Below are positions 5,879-12,439 of a stretch of 12,439 bases of DNA, piece by piece. Location: contig JBEKIF010000090.1 of the NCBI GenBank assembly GCA_050011895.1, positions 1-12,439 of the forward strand. Reading direction: 5' to 3'. The notes beneath the pieces are model-generated. The model worked only from the letters and a program-made list of their open reading frames with translations. It searched no databases and was not told the DNA's origin. The stretch comes from DATBGO01 sp050011895. Lineage in GTDB: Bacteria > Actinomycetota > Actinomycetes > Streptosporangiales > Streptosporangiaceae. The position numbers were made by a program, and so were the translations under genes. Each line of letters starts with the position of its first letter. The first letter of the stretch is position 1.

Positions 5879-5899
5879 CTCACCAATTCAGGTGAGACG
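5879..5899. promoter_or_regulatory. Palindromic operator-like site, copy 2 (divergent promoter region)
   Basis: CTCACC (5879-5884) and GGTGAG (5891-5896) are perfect 6-bp inverted half-sites with a 6-bp spacer AATTCA, followed by ACG. The same design lies at 4514-4534. The site sits between the divergent Gly108 hydrolase and the first LAL regulator. It is about 37 bases from the hydrolase start and about 105 bases from the LAL start, so one bound protein could affect both. For the hydrolase it sits at about -37 to -57, overlapping or abutting the -35 region. Confidence 0.6.
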
Positions 5900-5931
5900 C
5901 TGAGGCTCGCCCTAGCCTCGCACGCCGGAGC

Positions 5932-5960
5932 CCGACCCCGATAAACGGTCCGGATAGGCT
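5932..5960 (+). promoter_or_regulatory. Candidate promoter for the LAL regulator pair
   Basis: CCGACC (5932-5937), a 17-bp spacer and TAGGCT (5955-5960) resemble the actinobacterial housekeeping pattern TTGACN-N17-TAGNNT. The -35 box matches imperfectly. Transcription would start about 37 bases before the ATG at 6004. A second TAGCCT box at 5913-5918, with the operator's right arm at its -35 position, is an alternative. Confidence 0.35.
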
Positions 5961-6003
5961 GCGGTGATCAGTCCTACGGCCTGGAGCAGGGTCACAAACG
6001 GCG

Positions 6004-8796
6004 ATGGCAGCTGTACCTTACTTGTCGTTGCGCGGACGAGACGCGCAGCTGGCGGCGTTGGACCGCTGCCTAGCAGGGGCGGCCTCGGGTGCCAGCGCCG
6101 TAACGATCATCGAGGGTGGGCCGGGGCTCGGCAAGACCACGCTGCTGCGCGCGGCGCTGGCCAGCGCCGCTGAGCAGGGCTTTCGCACAGGTCACGGCAC
6201 CTCGGATCCAATCGAAGCCGTGGTCGACCTTGCGGCGCTGACCGAGGCACTGTTCGCCGGCGATCCGCCGCTGCTCGACCGTGCCGAGCTCCCGGAAGCG
6301 CACGCGTCGCTCGAGCAGCGCTTCTGGCTGCTGCAGGACATCCAGGGGCTGCTAGAGCGCGCCGCCATGGACGGACCCATCCTGATCTGCCTGGACGACC
6401 TGCAGTGGGCAGATAACGGCACCGCGGCCGCCCTGCGACGGCTGCTCCCTCGGCTGGCGGACCTCCCGCTGATCTGGCTCCTCGCCACCCGACCGGGCCA
6501 GGGCTCAGCCCAGCTCCTGGCCGCGCTGGCGCGGCTGGGCGAGGCCGGTGCTGAGGTACTGCGCCTGGGGCCGCTGGCCGACGCCGCGGTCGAGCGGATC
6601 ATCGCAGACATCCTTGATGCAGAACCGGACACCGCCCTGCTGCGGGCGGCCGGCCAGGCTCACGGCAATCCGTTCCTTCTCGTCGAATATGTCCGGGGCC
6701 TCGAGGAAGATGGCAAGGTCGTGGTCCAGTCCGGCCGGGCGACGCTCGTCGATGAGCAGCTTCCGGCTCGCGTCGGGGAGGACATGCGGCGTCGCCTCAC
6801 GAGAATGCCGGGCCCGGCCGAGCGGGTTGCCACGTGCGGAGCCTCGCTGGGTCGGCGGTTCTCGGTCGCGGATCTGGCCGCCGCCAGCGAATTGTCCGTT
6901 GCGGAACTGGTGGTGCCGATCCGCGAGCTTGTCGAAGCGGACATCCTGGCCGAGTCCGGCGAACGGCTGGCCTTCCGGCATGACCTGATCCGCGACGCGG
7001 TACGGGCGAGTGTGCCCGCGGCGGTACGCCGCGCGCTGGACCGCCACGGCGCGCAGGTGCAGCTCGCACGAGGAGCGCTTCCCGTCGAGGTTGCTCCGCA
7101 GCTGGCCGACAGCGCTGAGTTCGGCGACGAGATGGCGATCGCGACCTTGCTCGACGCGGTGGAGGCGCTCGGTACTACGGACCCGGCCGCTGCCGAGGAT
7201 CTTGCCCAGCGCGCGCTGCAAATCACCCCCGCGCATCATCCGCTCCGGGGCCAGCTGGTATCACGCCGCGCTGTGTCGCTGTTCGCGGCAGGAGCCGTGC
7301 GGGAGGCTAAGTTGTTCGCCGACACGGCGCTGCGTCAGGCCATCCCGCCGGAGCAGGAGGCTGAGGTCCGGGTAAGCATTGCCAGTATGTTCAGCCTGTC
7401 GCCAGACGTGCGCGCAGATAACGCCCGCCACGCGCTGACTCTGCCGGGCCTGTCAGCAGACCTGCGAGCATGGCCGGCGGCTCTGTTGCTGCATAACCTT
7501 GCCGTCGCTGGCCGCGGTGACGAAGCCATTCGCGCCGTCTCAGGCCTGTCTGAGATAGTCCAGGCGAGTGATAGCCGCGATGCACGGTTCGGCTTCGAGC
7601 TGGGGCATGCGGCCTTGGACTACCAGCTTTTCGACTTCGAGTCAGCATTGGGCCGACTGGACCTCGCCGACCGGATAGGTACCTCAGCAAACGTCAGCCA
7701 CCGGCTTGCTCACTACTTCCGGTGCTGGCCGCTGGCAGCGCTGGACCGGTTCGACGAAGCCCGCGCCGTGGCCGACGCAGGTATCGCCAGCGCCACCCGC
7801 GACCGGCAGAACTGGGCCTTGCACATCTTCGAAACCTGGAGAGGTCTTCAGGAACTCCAGGCCGGACGGCTGCCAGATGCGGCGGTGGCACTTGAGGGCA
7901 GGTTCAGCGTTGACGAAGCTAGCAGGGTCCTGGGCGCCATCGACGCGGCCAATGTGGCTGCCCTTGGCCGTGTCCATATACACGTCGGGGACCAGCGCGC
8001 TGCTCGCCAGGTCGCGCAGATCTGCGGCGTCATGCTCCAGACGACGGCACCGGGTGGCCGGCGCCATGCTGCCTGGTGCCTAGCCCGCCAGGCGATGGCT
8101 CTCGGATCTCCCGCCGACGCGCATCGGTGGCTATGCGCACTGGGTGTCGACGAGCGGTTGTCAATCTTTCCCTTGTTTCCTCACGATCCGGCCGATGATC
8201 CCGAGATTCTCCGAATCGCCCTGGCCTCCGCCGACGATGAGCTCGTTGCCCAGATGGTCGACATGACCGAACGCCGCCACCGGCTCAACCCGTCCGTGCG
8301 CTCACTTCAAGCTGCCGCCGCGCAGGTACGCGGGCTGGCGGACCATGCGACAGACAAGCTCGAAGCGGCGGCCGGGCTTTACCGGACCACCTCGCGGCCG
8401 CTCGCCCTGGCGTCAGCCCTGGAGGATCTCGGCCGGGCCCGAGTCGACGATGGCGCCACGAGCGACGCCATCGCGGCGTTCGACGAGGCTCTGGCAATCA
8501 CCGTGGAAATCGGCGCGTCGTGGGACACGGCTCGGATCCGACGCCGGCTACGTCGCCTTGGCGTCCGCAGACGGGTCCAGACACCGCGGGCCCCACAGAC
8601 GGGCTGGTCGGCCCTGACCCGCGCGGAAGTCGAGGTCGTCCAGTTGGTTACCCAGGGCAAGACCAACCGGGAGGTAGCGGACCACCTATTCATATCGCCC
8701 CACACTGTCAGCGCCCACCTTCGCCACATCTTCGACAAAATGGGAGTCAAATCCCGAGTTCAGCTGGCTGCCGCTGCCGCAGCGAGCACCGAATAG
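6004..8796 (+). CDS. LAL-family (large ATP-binding LuxR) transcriptional regulator 1
   Basis: This 930-residue regulator has the MalT/LAL layout. After the N-terminal LRGRDAQLAAL signature (9-19) comes Walker A GGPGLGKTT (G38-K44-T45) and a Walker B strand LICLDDLQWAD (Asp131/132 region), forming an ATP-binding signalling module. The long middle (about 330-850) is helix-rich and repeat-like, as in the TPR-like region where LAL proteins sense ligands. The C-terminus (about 867-930) is a LuxR helix-turn-helix: WSALTRAEVEVVQLV, then KTNREVADHLFISPHTVSAHLRHIFDKMGVKSRVQL. Length matches the family's usual 850-1,000 residues. The start ATG at 6004 has only a weak ribosome site (GGAGCAGGG, 12 bases upstream) but agrees with the family's N-terminus. 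It is divergent from the Gly108 hydrolase and is followed after a short gap by a second LAL gene. An effector small molecule is likely but unknown. Confidence 0.93.
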   Translation: MAAVPYLSLRGRDAQLAALDRCLAGAASGASAVTIIEGGPGLGKTTLLRAALASAAEQGFRTGHGTSDPIEAVVDLAALTEALFAGDPPLLDRAELPEAHASLEQRFWLLQDIQGLLERAAMDGPILICLDDLQWADNGTAAALRRLLPRLADLPLIWLLATRPGQGSAQLLAALARLGEAGAEVLRLGPLADAAVERIIADILDAEPDTALLRAAGQAHGNPFLLVEYVRGLEEDGKVVVQSGRATLVDEQLPARVGEDMRRRLTRMPGPAERVATCGASLGRRFSVADLAAASELSVAELVVPIRELVEADILAESGERLAFRHDLIRDAVRASVPAAVRRALDRHGAQVQLARGALPVEVAPQLADSAEFGDEMAIATLLDAVEALGTTDPAAAEDLAQRALQITPAHHPLRGQLVSRRAVSLFAAGAVREAKLFADTALRQAIPPEQEAEVRVSIASMFSLSPDVRADNARHALTLPGLSADLRAWPAALLLHNLAVAGRGDEAIRAVSGLSEIVQASDSRDARFGFELGHAALDYQLFDFESALGRLDLADRIGTSANVSHRLAHYFRCWPLAALDRFDEARAVADAGIASATRDRQNWALHIFETWRGLQELQAGRLPDAAVALEGRFSVDEASRVLGAIDAANVAALGRVHIHVGDQRAARQVAQICGVMLQTTAPGGRRHAAWCLARQAMALGSPADAHRWLCALGVDERLSIFPLFPHDPADDPEILRIALASADDELVAQMVDMTERRHRLNPSVRSLQAAAAQVRGLADHATDKLEAAAGLYRTTSRPLALASALEDLGRARVDDGATSDAIAAFDEALAITVEIGASWDTARIRRRLRRLGVRRRVQTPRAPQTGWSALTRAEVEVVQLVTQGKTNREVADHLFISPHTVSAHLRHIFDKMGVKSRVQLAAAAAASTE

Positions 8797-8878
8797 AGAT
8801 AGCGCGAATTGACGATGCGCCTCGGTTCGGGCGCTGCCACGCTCGACTGGAGTGGTGCCGTTCTCTCGAGGTGGTGCA

Positions 8879-11641
8879 GTGCGGTCAGGACCATTGCGGG
8901 GTCGCAGCGAGCCGATGGCCAGTGCGCTGTCGGCGCTGCGTGGTGCGTGTCAGCACGGAACGAGTGCCAGCGTGGTGATCACTGGGCCGTCCGGCATCGG
9001 CAAGACCGCTCTGCTGGCCGAGGCTCGCGAGCAGGCCGCCCGGATGAAGTTCCGCGTCGGCTCAAGTAAGTGCGACCCGATTGAGCAGGTCTGGCCAGGG
9101 GCCCCGGTGATCGCGGCGCTGCGCGCCGGGCGGGACCCACTGACCACGGCGGAGCAGTACGAGCACATCGCCGGCCTGGTCAGTGAGCCTCTGCTGCTCG
9201 CCGACCGCATCGTGTCCCGCCTGGAAGATCTCGCCGCCGCACGACCGCTGCTCATCGCGATCGATGACCTTCAGTGGGCCGACCGGGTCAGCCGGTTCCT
9301 CCTGCGCAGCCTGGTGTCCCGGCTAGCGGGCCTGCCCGTAGTGTGGATGTTCGCCAGCCGTGATGACCCAGCCGGGATTGATCTAGCCGGCCACGACAGC
9401 GTCCGCGTCGACCACATCCAGCTTGCGCCTCTGACCCCGCAGGATCTGGCTGCGATGGCCCGGGACCGACTCGGGCGAGTCCCGGACGAACAGACCCGCC
9501 GCTACCTGAATGCGACCGGCGGGAACCCCTTCCTGGCCACTCAGATCATCGACGGCGTGGCCCGCTCGGCCGCAGGCGGGGAACCCGACGCCGTCGCCGG
9601 AGGGTTCTCCGCGGCGATGGCGCACCGGCTCGCCGGTCTCTCCGGTTCGGCACGCGAGGTGGTGGAGCTGGCCGCGGCCGCCGGCCGACCTTTGCCAGTT
9701 CGCGATGCGCTCGCGCTGATGCCAGGCCTGAGCAGCGGTGACGGTCTCACCGGCGCGGTCGAATCCGGTCTGATCACCGTGTCGGCGGATGCCCTGGCCT
9801 TCCGCCACGACCTAGTCCGGGAGACCGTCTACGCCCTCCAGTCCAGAAATCGTGTCCGCCAGCTACACGCCCGGCTGGCCGAATACCACCTGAGCGTGCT
9901 GGGTGAGCCACTGGTCGCCGCCTCGCACGCCCGGGCGGCAGCAGTGACCGGTGACCTGGCCAGCGTCCTGATCCTGATCACCGCAGCGGAGGCCCTGGCC
10001 CGGACCAGCGCCGAAGATTCGGGGGAACTTGCCGCGCTCGCCTTCGCTACGGTACGCCCCGCTCAGCCGGAGTGGCTTGAGCTGAGTCGCCGCTGCCTGT
10101 CCGTACTGTGCCGAGCCCAGCATGCCGCCCAAGCGATCACTGTCGCCGGCCAGATCCTGGCCCGCGTTGACGACGCCAACCTGGCCGCGCAAGTCGAGAC
10201 CGAGCTCGCCGGCGCCCTCTGGCTGAGCGGCCGGGTGCACAACCTGTCCTCCATGATCGAGCGGACCCTGCGGCGCAGCGACCTGGAGGCGGTGGTCACA
10301 GTCCGGCTGCGCGCGGCCTTCGCGCTGGCCAGCACCCGGACCCTGACCGGCGAGCTGGCAGCCAGGGAAGCGGCCACCGCTCTCAAGCAGGCCCGCGACA
10401 GTGAGGACCGGGAAGCGCTCACCCTGGCCGTACAGGCCGCCGGCGAGGCAGCCCGCAACCAGGGGTGCCATCAGGTGGCCCTGCGGCACTTCCGTGAGCT
10501 GCGTACCCTCACCGGGGTGCCGTATCTCTCCGAAGAGATAACCGGACTGCAGTTCGTGGACCGCTACGAGGACGCCCGGGTCCTGCTCGATCAGGCTCGT
10601 GCCAGCTCCGCCCGCACGACGGAGTCGCTGCTGCCGGGTATCGCCTGCGCGCAGATGTGGCATGACTTCAATCTCGGGCACCTTGACGACGCGGACGCCG
10701 GCGCTCGCACACTGATTGAGCTCGGCCGCGAGCTGGGCACCAACCTGCACCTGCTCGATGCCATCACCGTCCGTACCGCCGTCGCACTGTTGCGCGGCGA
10801 GACTGAGATTGCCGCGGCCCAGCTGCAGCTCGCTGACCAGCACACCGGCGCAGACGAGGCCATCCGTAACCCCGGTGTCACTGTAATGCGCGGCTGGCTC
10901 GCGGCCAGCCGCGGAGATCTGCCCGCCGCGCGCGACACCCTGCGACCGGTCCTGGAGGGCGCGGAACAGTCCCGCAGCTACTGGCCGCTGTGGCCGTGCT
11001 GGAACGGGCTTTTCTTCCAGGTCGGCACCGCCAACGGTGACGACGGCTTCTCCGCCTCCTGCCTTGACGTCGCTGAATCGAACGCGGCCCGCAACCCCGG
11101 CGTGGCCAGTTTCGAGGGCGTCGCCCTCAACCTGCGCGGACTGCGCGAGAAGGATTTCGACATCCTCGCTGAGGCCGTGCTCGTCCTCGACCGCAGCCCG
11201 CGCCCCATCCTGCGGGCGGTCGGTGCCGAATCCTACGGACACGCCCTGTTCGCCGCCGGTCAACGCTCCGAAGCGCTGGCGCAACTCGACCGGGCCTGGG
11301 ACGAGTACCACCACATGGGAGCCAGGGCTTTCCGCGACAACGTGCAAGGCGCTATGTGCAAGGCCGGCGCTCGCCGGGCCAAATGGTCTGCCGCAGCCAC
11401 CGCGCCGGCGACGGGATGGGCTTCTCTCACCGCGGCCGAGCGGCGCGTCGCCTCCCTCATCAGCCAGGGACACACCAACAAGTCCGCGGCATCAGCCCTA
11501 AGCGTCTCGACGAACACCGTCAGCACCCACATCCGCGCGGTGTTCGCGAAACTCGGCGTGCAATCCCGCGTGCAGATGGTCAACTCCCTGGCGAGTTATG
11601 TCAGCCAGGTTCCCGTCGACGCGATGCAGCGCCCGACCTAA
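8879..11641 (+). CDS. LAL-family (large ATP-binding LuxR) transcriptional regulator 2
   Basis: A second LAL regulator of about 920 residues. It has the LRGRSEPMASAL N-terminal signature, Walker A GPSGIGKTALL (G36-K42-T43) and Walker B LLIAIDDLQWAD (Asp129/130). A long helical repeat region follows, then a C-terminal LuxR helix-turn-helix (about 846-900: WASLTAAERRVASLI, NKSAASALSVSTNTVSTHIRAVFAKLGVQSRVQMV). The frame also allows GTG at 8852 or 8855. GTG at 8879 is preferred because GAGG lies seven bases before it and the family's first motif then starts about five residues in. The gap after regulator 1 is 55-82 bp with no terminator or convincing promoter, so the two are probably co-transcribed. 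Both have the same domain order and similar length and share motif wording (DDLQWAD, GLPVVWMF versus DLPLIWLL), suggesting an old tandem duplication. The two helix-turn-helix regions differ in their recognition helices, so they could bind different sites or form a heterodimer. Confidence 0.92.
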   Translation: MRSGPLRGRSEPMASALSALRGACQHGTSASVVITGPSGIGKTALLAEAREQAARMKFRVGSSKCDPIEQVWPGAPVIAALRAGRDPLTTAEQYEHIAGLVSEPLLLADRIVSRLEDLAAARPLLIAIDDLQWADRVSRFLLRSLVSRLAGLPVVWMFASRDDPAGIDLAGHDSVRVDHIQLAPLTPQDLAAMARDRLGRVPDEQTRRYLNATGGNPFLATQIIDGVARSAAGGEPDAVAGGFSAAMAHRLAGLSGSAREVVELAAAAGRPLPVRDALALMPGLSSGDGLTGAVESGLITVSADALAFRHDLVRETVYALQSRNRVRQLHARLAEYHLSVLGEPLVAASHARAAAVTGDLASVLILITAAEALARTSAEDSGELAALAFATVRPAQPEWLELSRRCLSVLCRAQHAAQAITVAGQILARVDDANLAAQVETELAGALWLSGRVHNLSSMIERTLRRSDLEAVVTVRLRAAFALASTRTLTGELAAREAATALKQARDSEDREALTLAVQAAGEAARNQGCHQVALRHFRELRTLTGVPYLSEEITGLQFVDRYEDARVLLDQARASSARTTESLLPGIACAQMWHDFNLGHLDDADAGARTLIELGRELGTNLHLLDAITVRTAVALLRGETEIAAAQLQLADQHTGADEAIRNPGVTVMRGWLAASRGDLPAARDTLRPVLEGAEQSRSYWPLWPCWNGLFFQVGTANGDDGFSASCLDVAESNAARNPGVASFEGVALNLRGLREKDFDILAEAVLVLDRSPRPILRAVGAESYGHALFAAGQRSEALAQLDRAWDEYHHMGARAFRDNVQGAMCKAGARRAKWSAAATAPATGWASLTAAERRVASLISQGHTNKSAASALSVSTNTVSTHIRAVFAKLGVQSRVQMVNSLASYVSQVPVDAMQRPT

Positions 11642-11726
11642 CCTCTTCGCGCGGCGGGACATATGAGTAACAGGCGGCGCGAGCGCGGCGGCAGGCCGAG
11701 GAGACACCAGCCAGGGCGCTGCCGTC

Positions 11727-11751
11727 AGGGGCGCGGCTCGTACGCGCCCCT
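11727..11751 (+). terminator. GC-rich hairpin terminator after the LAL pair
   Basis: AGGGGCGCG (11727-11735) and CGCGCCCCT (11743-11751) form a perfect 9-bp stem with a 7-base loop (GCTCGTA), 86 bases after the stop codon of LAL regulator 2. TGAAAAC follows. The remainder of 11642-11799 shows no other gene or motif. Confidence 0.6.
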
Positions 11752-11799
11752 CATGAAAACTGTCTCTGATGCGCGGCTGGATGCGGACCATCATTAGTT

Positions 11800-12176
11800 G
11801 TGTCCGAGGGCGGCCTGCTGCTGATCACCCCGTACGGGCTGGGGATCGTAAGCACCGCAGCATTTGTCGCGGTGCCAACCGCACTGTTCCTCGCCGTCTA
11901 TCTAGGTGCCATGGTCGCGGCCGCGCGGGTGCTGCACGGCCCGGTACGGCTCGCCGCGCTGCCGGCCGCCCTCGCGGTTGTCGTCAATGCTCGCGTTCTG
12001 CGGCTGGGCGGTCACAGTAACGGCCACGGTCGCGCTGGCGGCCATCTGGTGCCCTTTTGGTCTACGCGCGCCGCCGCAGGAAGGCGCTAAGCGCAGCGGG
12101 CAATCCGACCAGCCGTCTCTCGCCCCCAACTGTGCCACTTCAGGAGCCGCCGTCGTGCGGGCCCGGCGAGGACTAG
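11800..12176 (+). pseudogene. Frameshifted remnant of an APC-type amino-acid permease C-terminus
   Basis: The frame opening near 11800 encodes LLLITPYGLGIVSTAAFVAVPTALFLAVYLGAMVAAARVLHGPVRLAALPAALAVVV. This is a long hydrophobic stretch that reads like two of the last membrane helices of an APC-superfamily amino-acid permease, with the 'R-V-L-x-G-P-x-R-L-A-A' loop between them. At 11986-11987 one extra base moves the continuing helix, MLAFCGWAVTVTATVALAAIW, into the next frame. Near 12050 a second shift brings a typical basic tail, VYARRRRKALSAAG, into the third frame, ending at a TAG at 12174-12176. There is no start or ribosome site and the first three-quarters of a permease are missing. 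The 96-codon ORF from 11800 is thus not a gene of its own. Confidence 0.55.
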
Positions 12177-12318
12177 TGGCGGTGTTCACGAAATGGCCGG
12201 ACCCGTCGCCGTACAGGTGCAGCTCCGCCGCGTGAGGCCTTCACATTTGGCCGGGACCTGCGGGGATGCGCGCTGTTGTGGGTGGCGTCCACGGGCTAAG
12301 CGGGTCGCGTCCACAGAG

Positions 12319-12438
12319 TTATGAGCTGGTTTGCCGGGTTCGGCGGGCGCGGGCCTGGTAGCCGCTGCGCTCGTCTGCGACGGCGAGGGTGAGGTCTTCC
12401 ATCTCGGCGACAAGCTCGCGCAGGCGGCGGTGGTTGTC
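12319..12438 (-). CDS. C-terminal end of an unrecognised protein (gene continues beyond the window)
   Basis: The last 39 codons and a TAA stop (12319-12321) of a minus-strand gene entering from the right edge. The visible peptide is DNHRRLRELVAEMEDLTLAV followed by ADERSGYQARARRTRQTSS. It is helical, with a heptad-like L/V/M spacing suggesting a coiled coil, then a basic tail. Third codon positions are mostly G or C, as expected for a real gene here. The family is not recognised. Two direct copies of GCGTCCAC (12285-12292 and 12307-12314) lie immediately after the stop. The stretch 12177-12284 shows nothing recognisable. Confidence 0.6.
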   Translation of the reverse strand, partial: DNHRRLRELVAEMEDLTLAVADERSGYQARARRTRQTSS

Positions 12439-12439
12439 G

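Noticed and set aside
9863..11473. 536-codon minus-strand ORF opposite LAL regulator 2
   Set aside because: Shadow frame over a clear coding gene; composition is Gly/Arg/Val-rich without domains.
1..12439. CRISPR array or insertion-sequence transposase
   Set aside because: No regularly spaced repeats of CRISPR type and no DDE or serine transposase motifs were seen in either strand.

Overview
The window is high-GC DNA with strong G/C bias at third codon positions, extensive antisense open frames and CTG/GAC/GCC-rich codon use. With a clade-3-type catalase, a DUF302 protein and two large ATP-binding LuxR-family (LAL) regulators, this points to an actinomycete (Actinomycetota). The genus cannot be read from the sequence.

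Layout. Positions 1-778 hold no intact gene. They contain a decayed P-loop ATPase fragment, then a 43-bp fragment matching the 3' part of tRNA-Phe(GAA), from anticodon loop to discriminator base. It is flanked by a 10-bp inverted repeat and by paired CCCACAA/TTGTGGG repeats, and looks like an integrase attachment site. Positions 779-5842 are a block of genes all on the minus strand. In transcription order they are an epoxide-hydrolase-like alpha/beta hydrolase whose nucleophile is replaced by Gly, a serine alpha/beta hydrolase with an intact triad, a DUF302 protein, a broken aquaporin-hydrolase chimera, and a heme catalase. Positions 6004-11641 carry two tandem LAL regulators on the plus strand, each with an N-terminal AAA/P-loop module and a C-terminal LuxR helix-turn-helix. 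The right end holds a terminator-like hairpin, a frameshifted remnant of an amino-acid permease, and the C-terminal end of a gene entering from outside on the minus strand.

How the parts may work together. A palindrome CTCAC-N3-TTC-N-GGTGAG followed by ACG occurs twice. One copy is in the divergent region between the nucleophile-less hydrolase and the first LAL regulator, the other upstream of the serine hydrolase. A degraded relative (11 of 12 bases over the left and central part) lies just upstream of the catalase start. The simplest reading is a small regulon in which one or both LAL proteins control the hydrolases and perhaps the catalase, possibly for handling a reactive or electrophilic small molecule. 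The shared operator is seen in the sequence; the regulator and ligand assignments are inference.

The region also shows rearrangement: the chimera carries a roughly 175-bp second copy of a hydrolase 3' end, and several relics surround the block. This fits an island-like, actively reshuffled accessory region.
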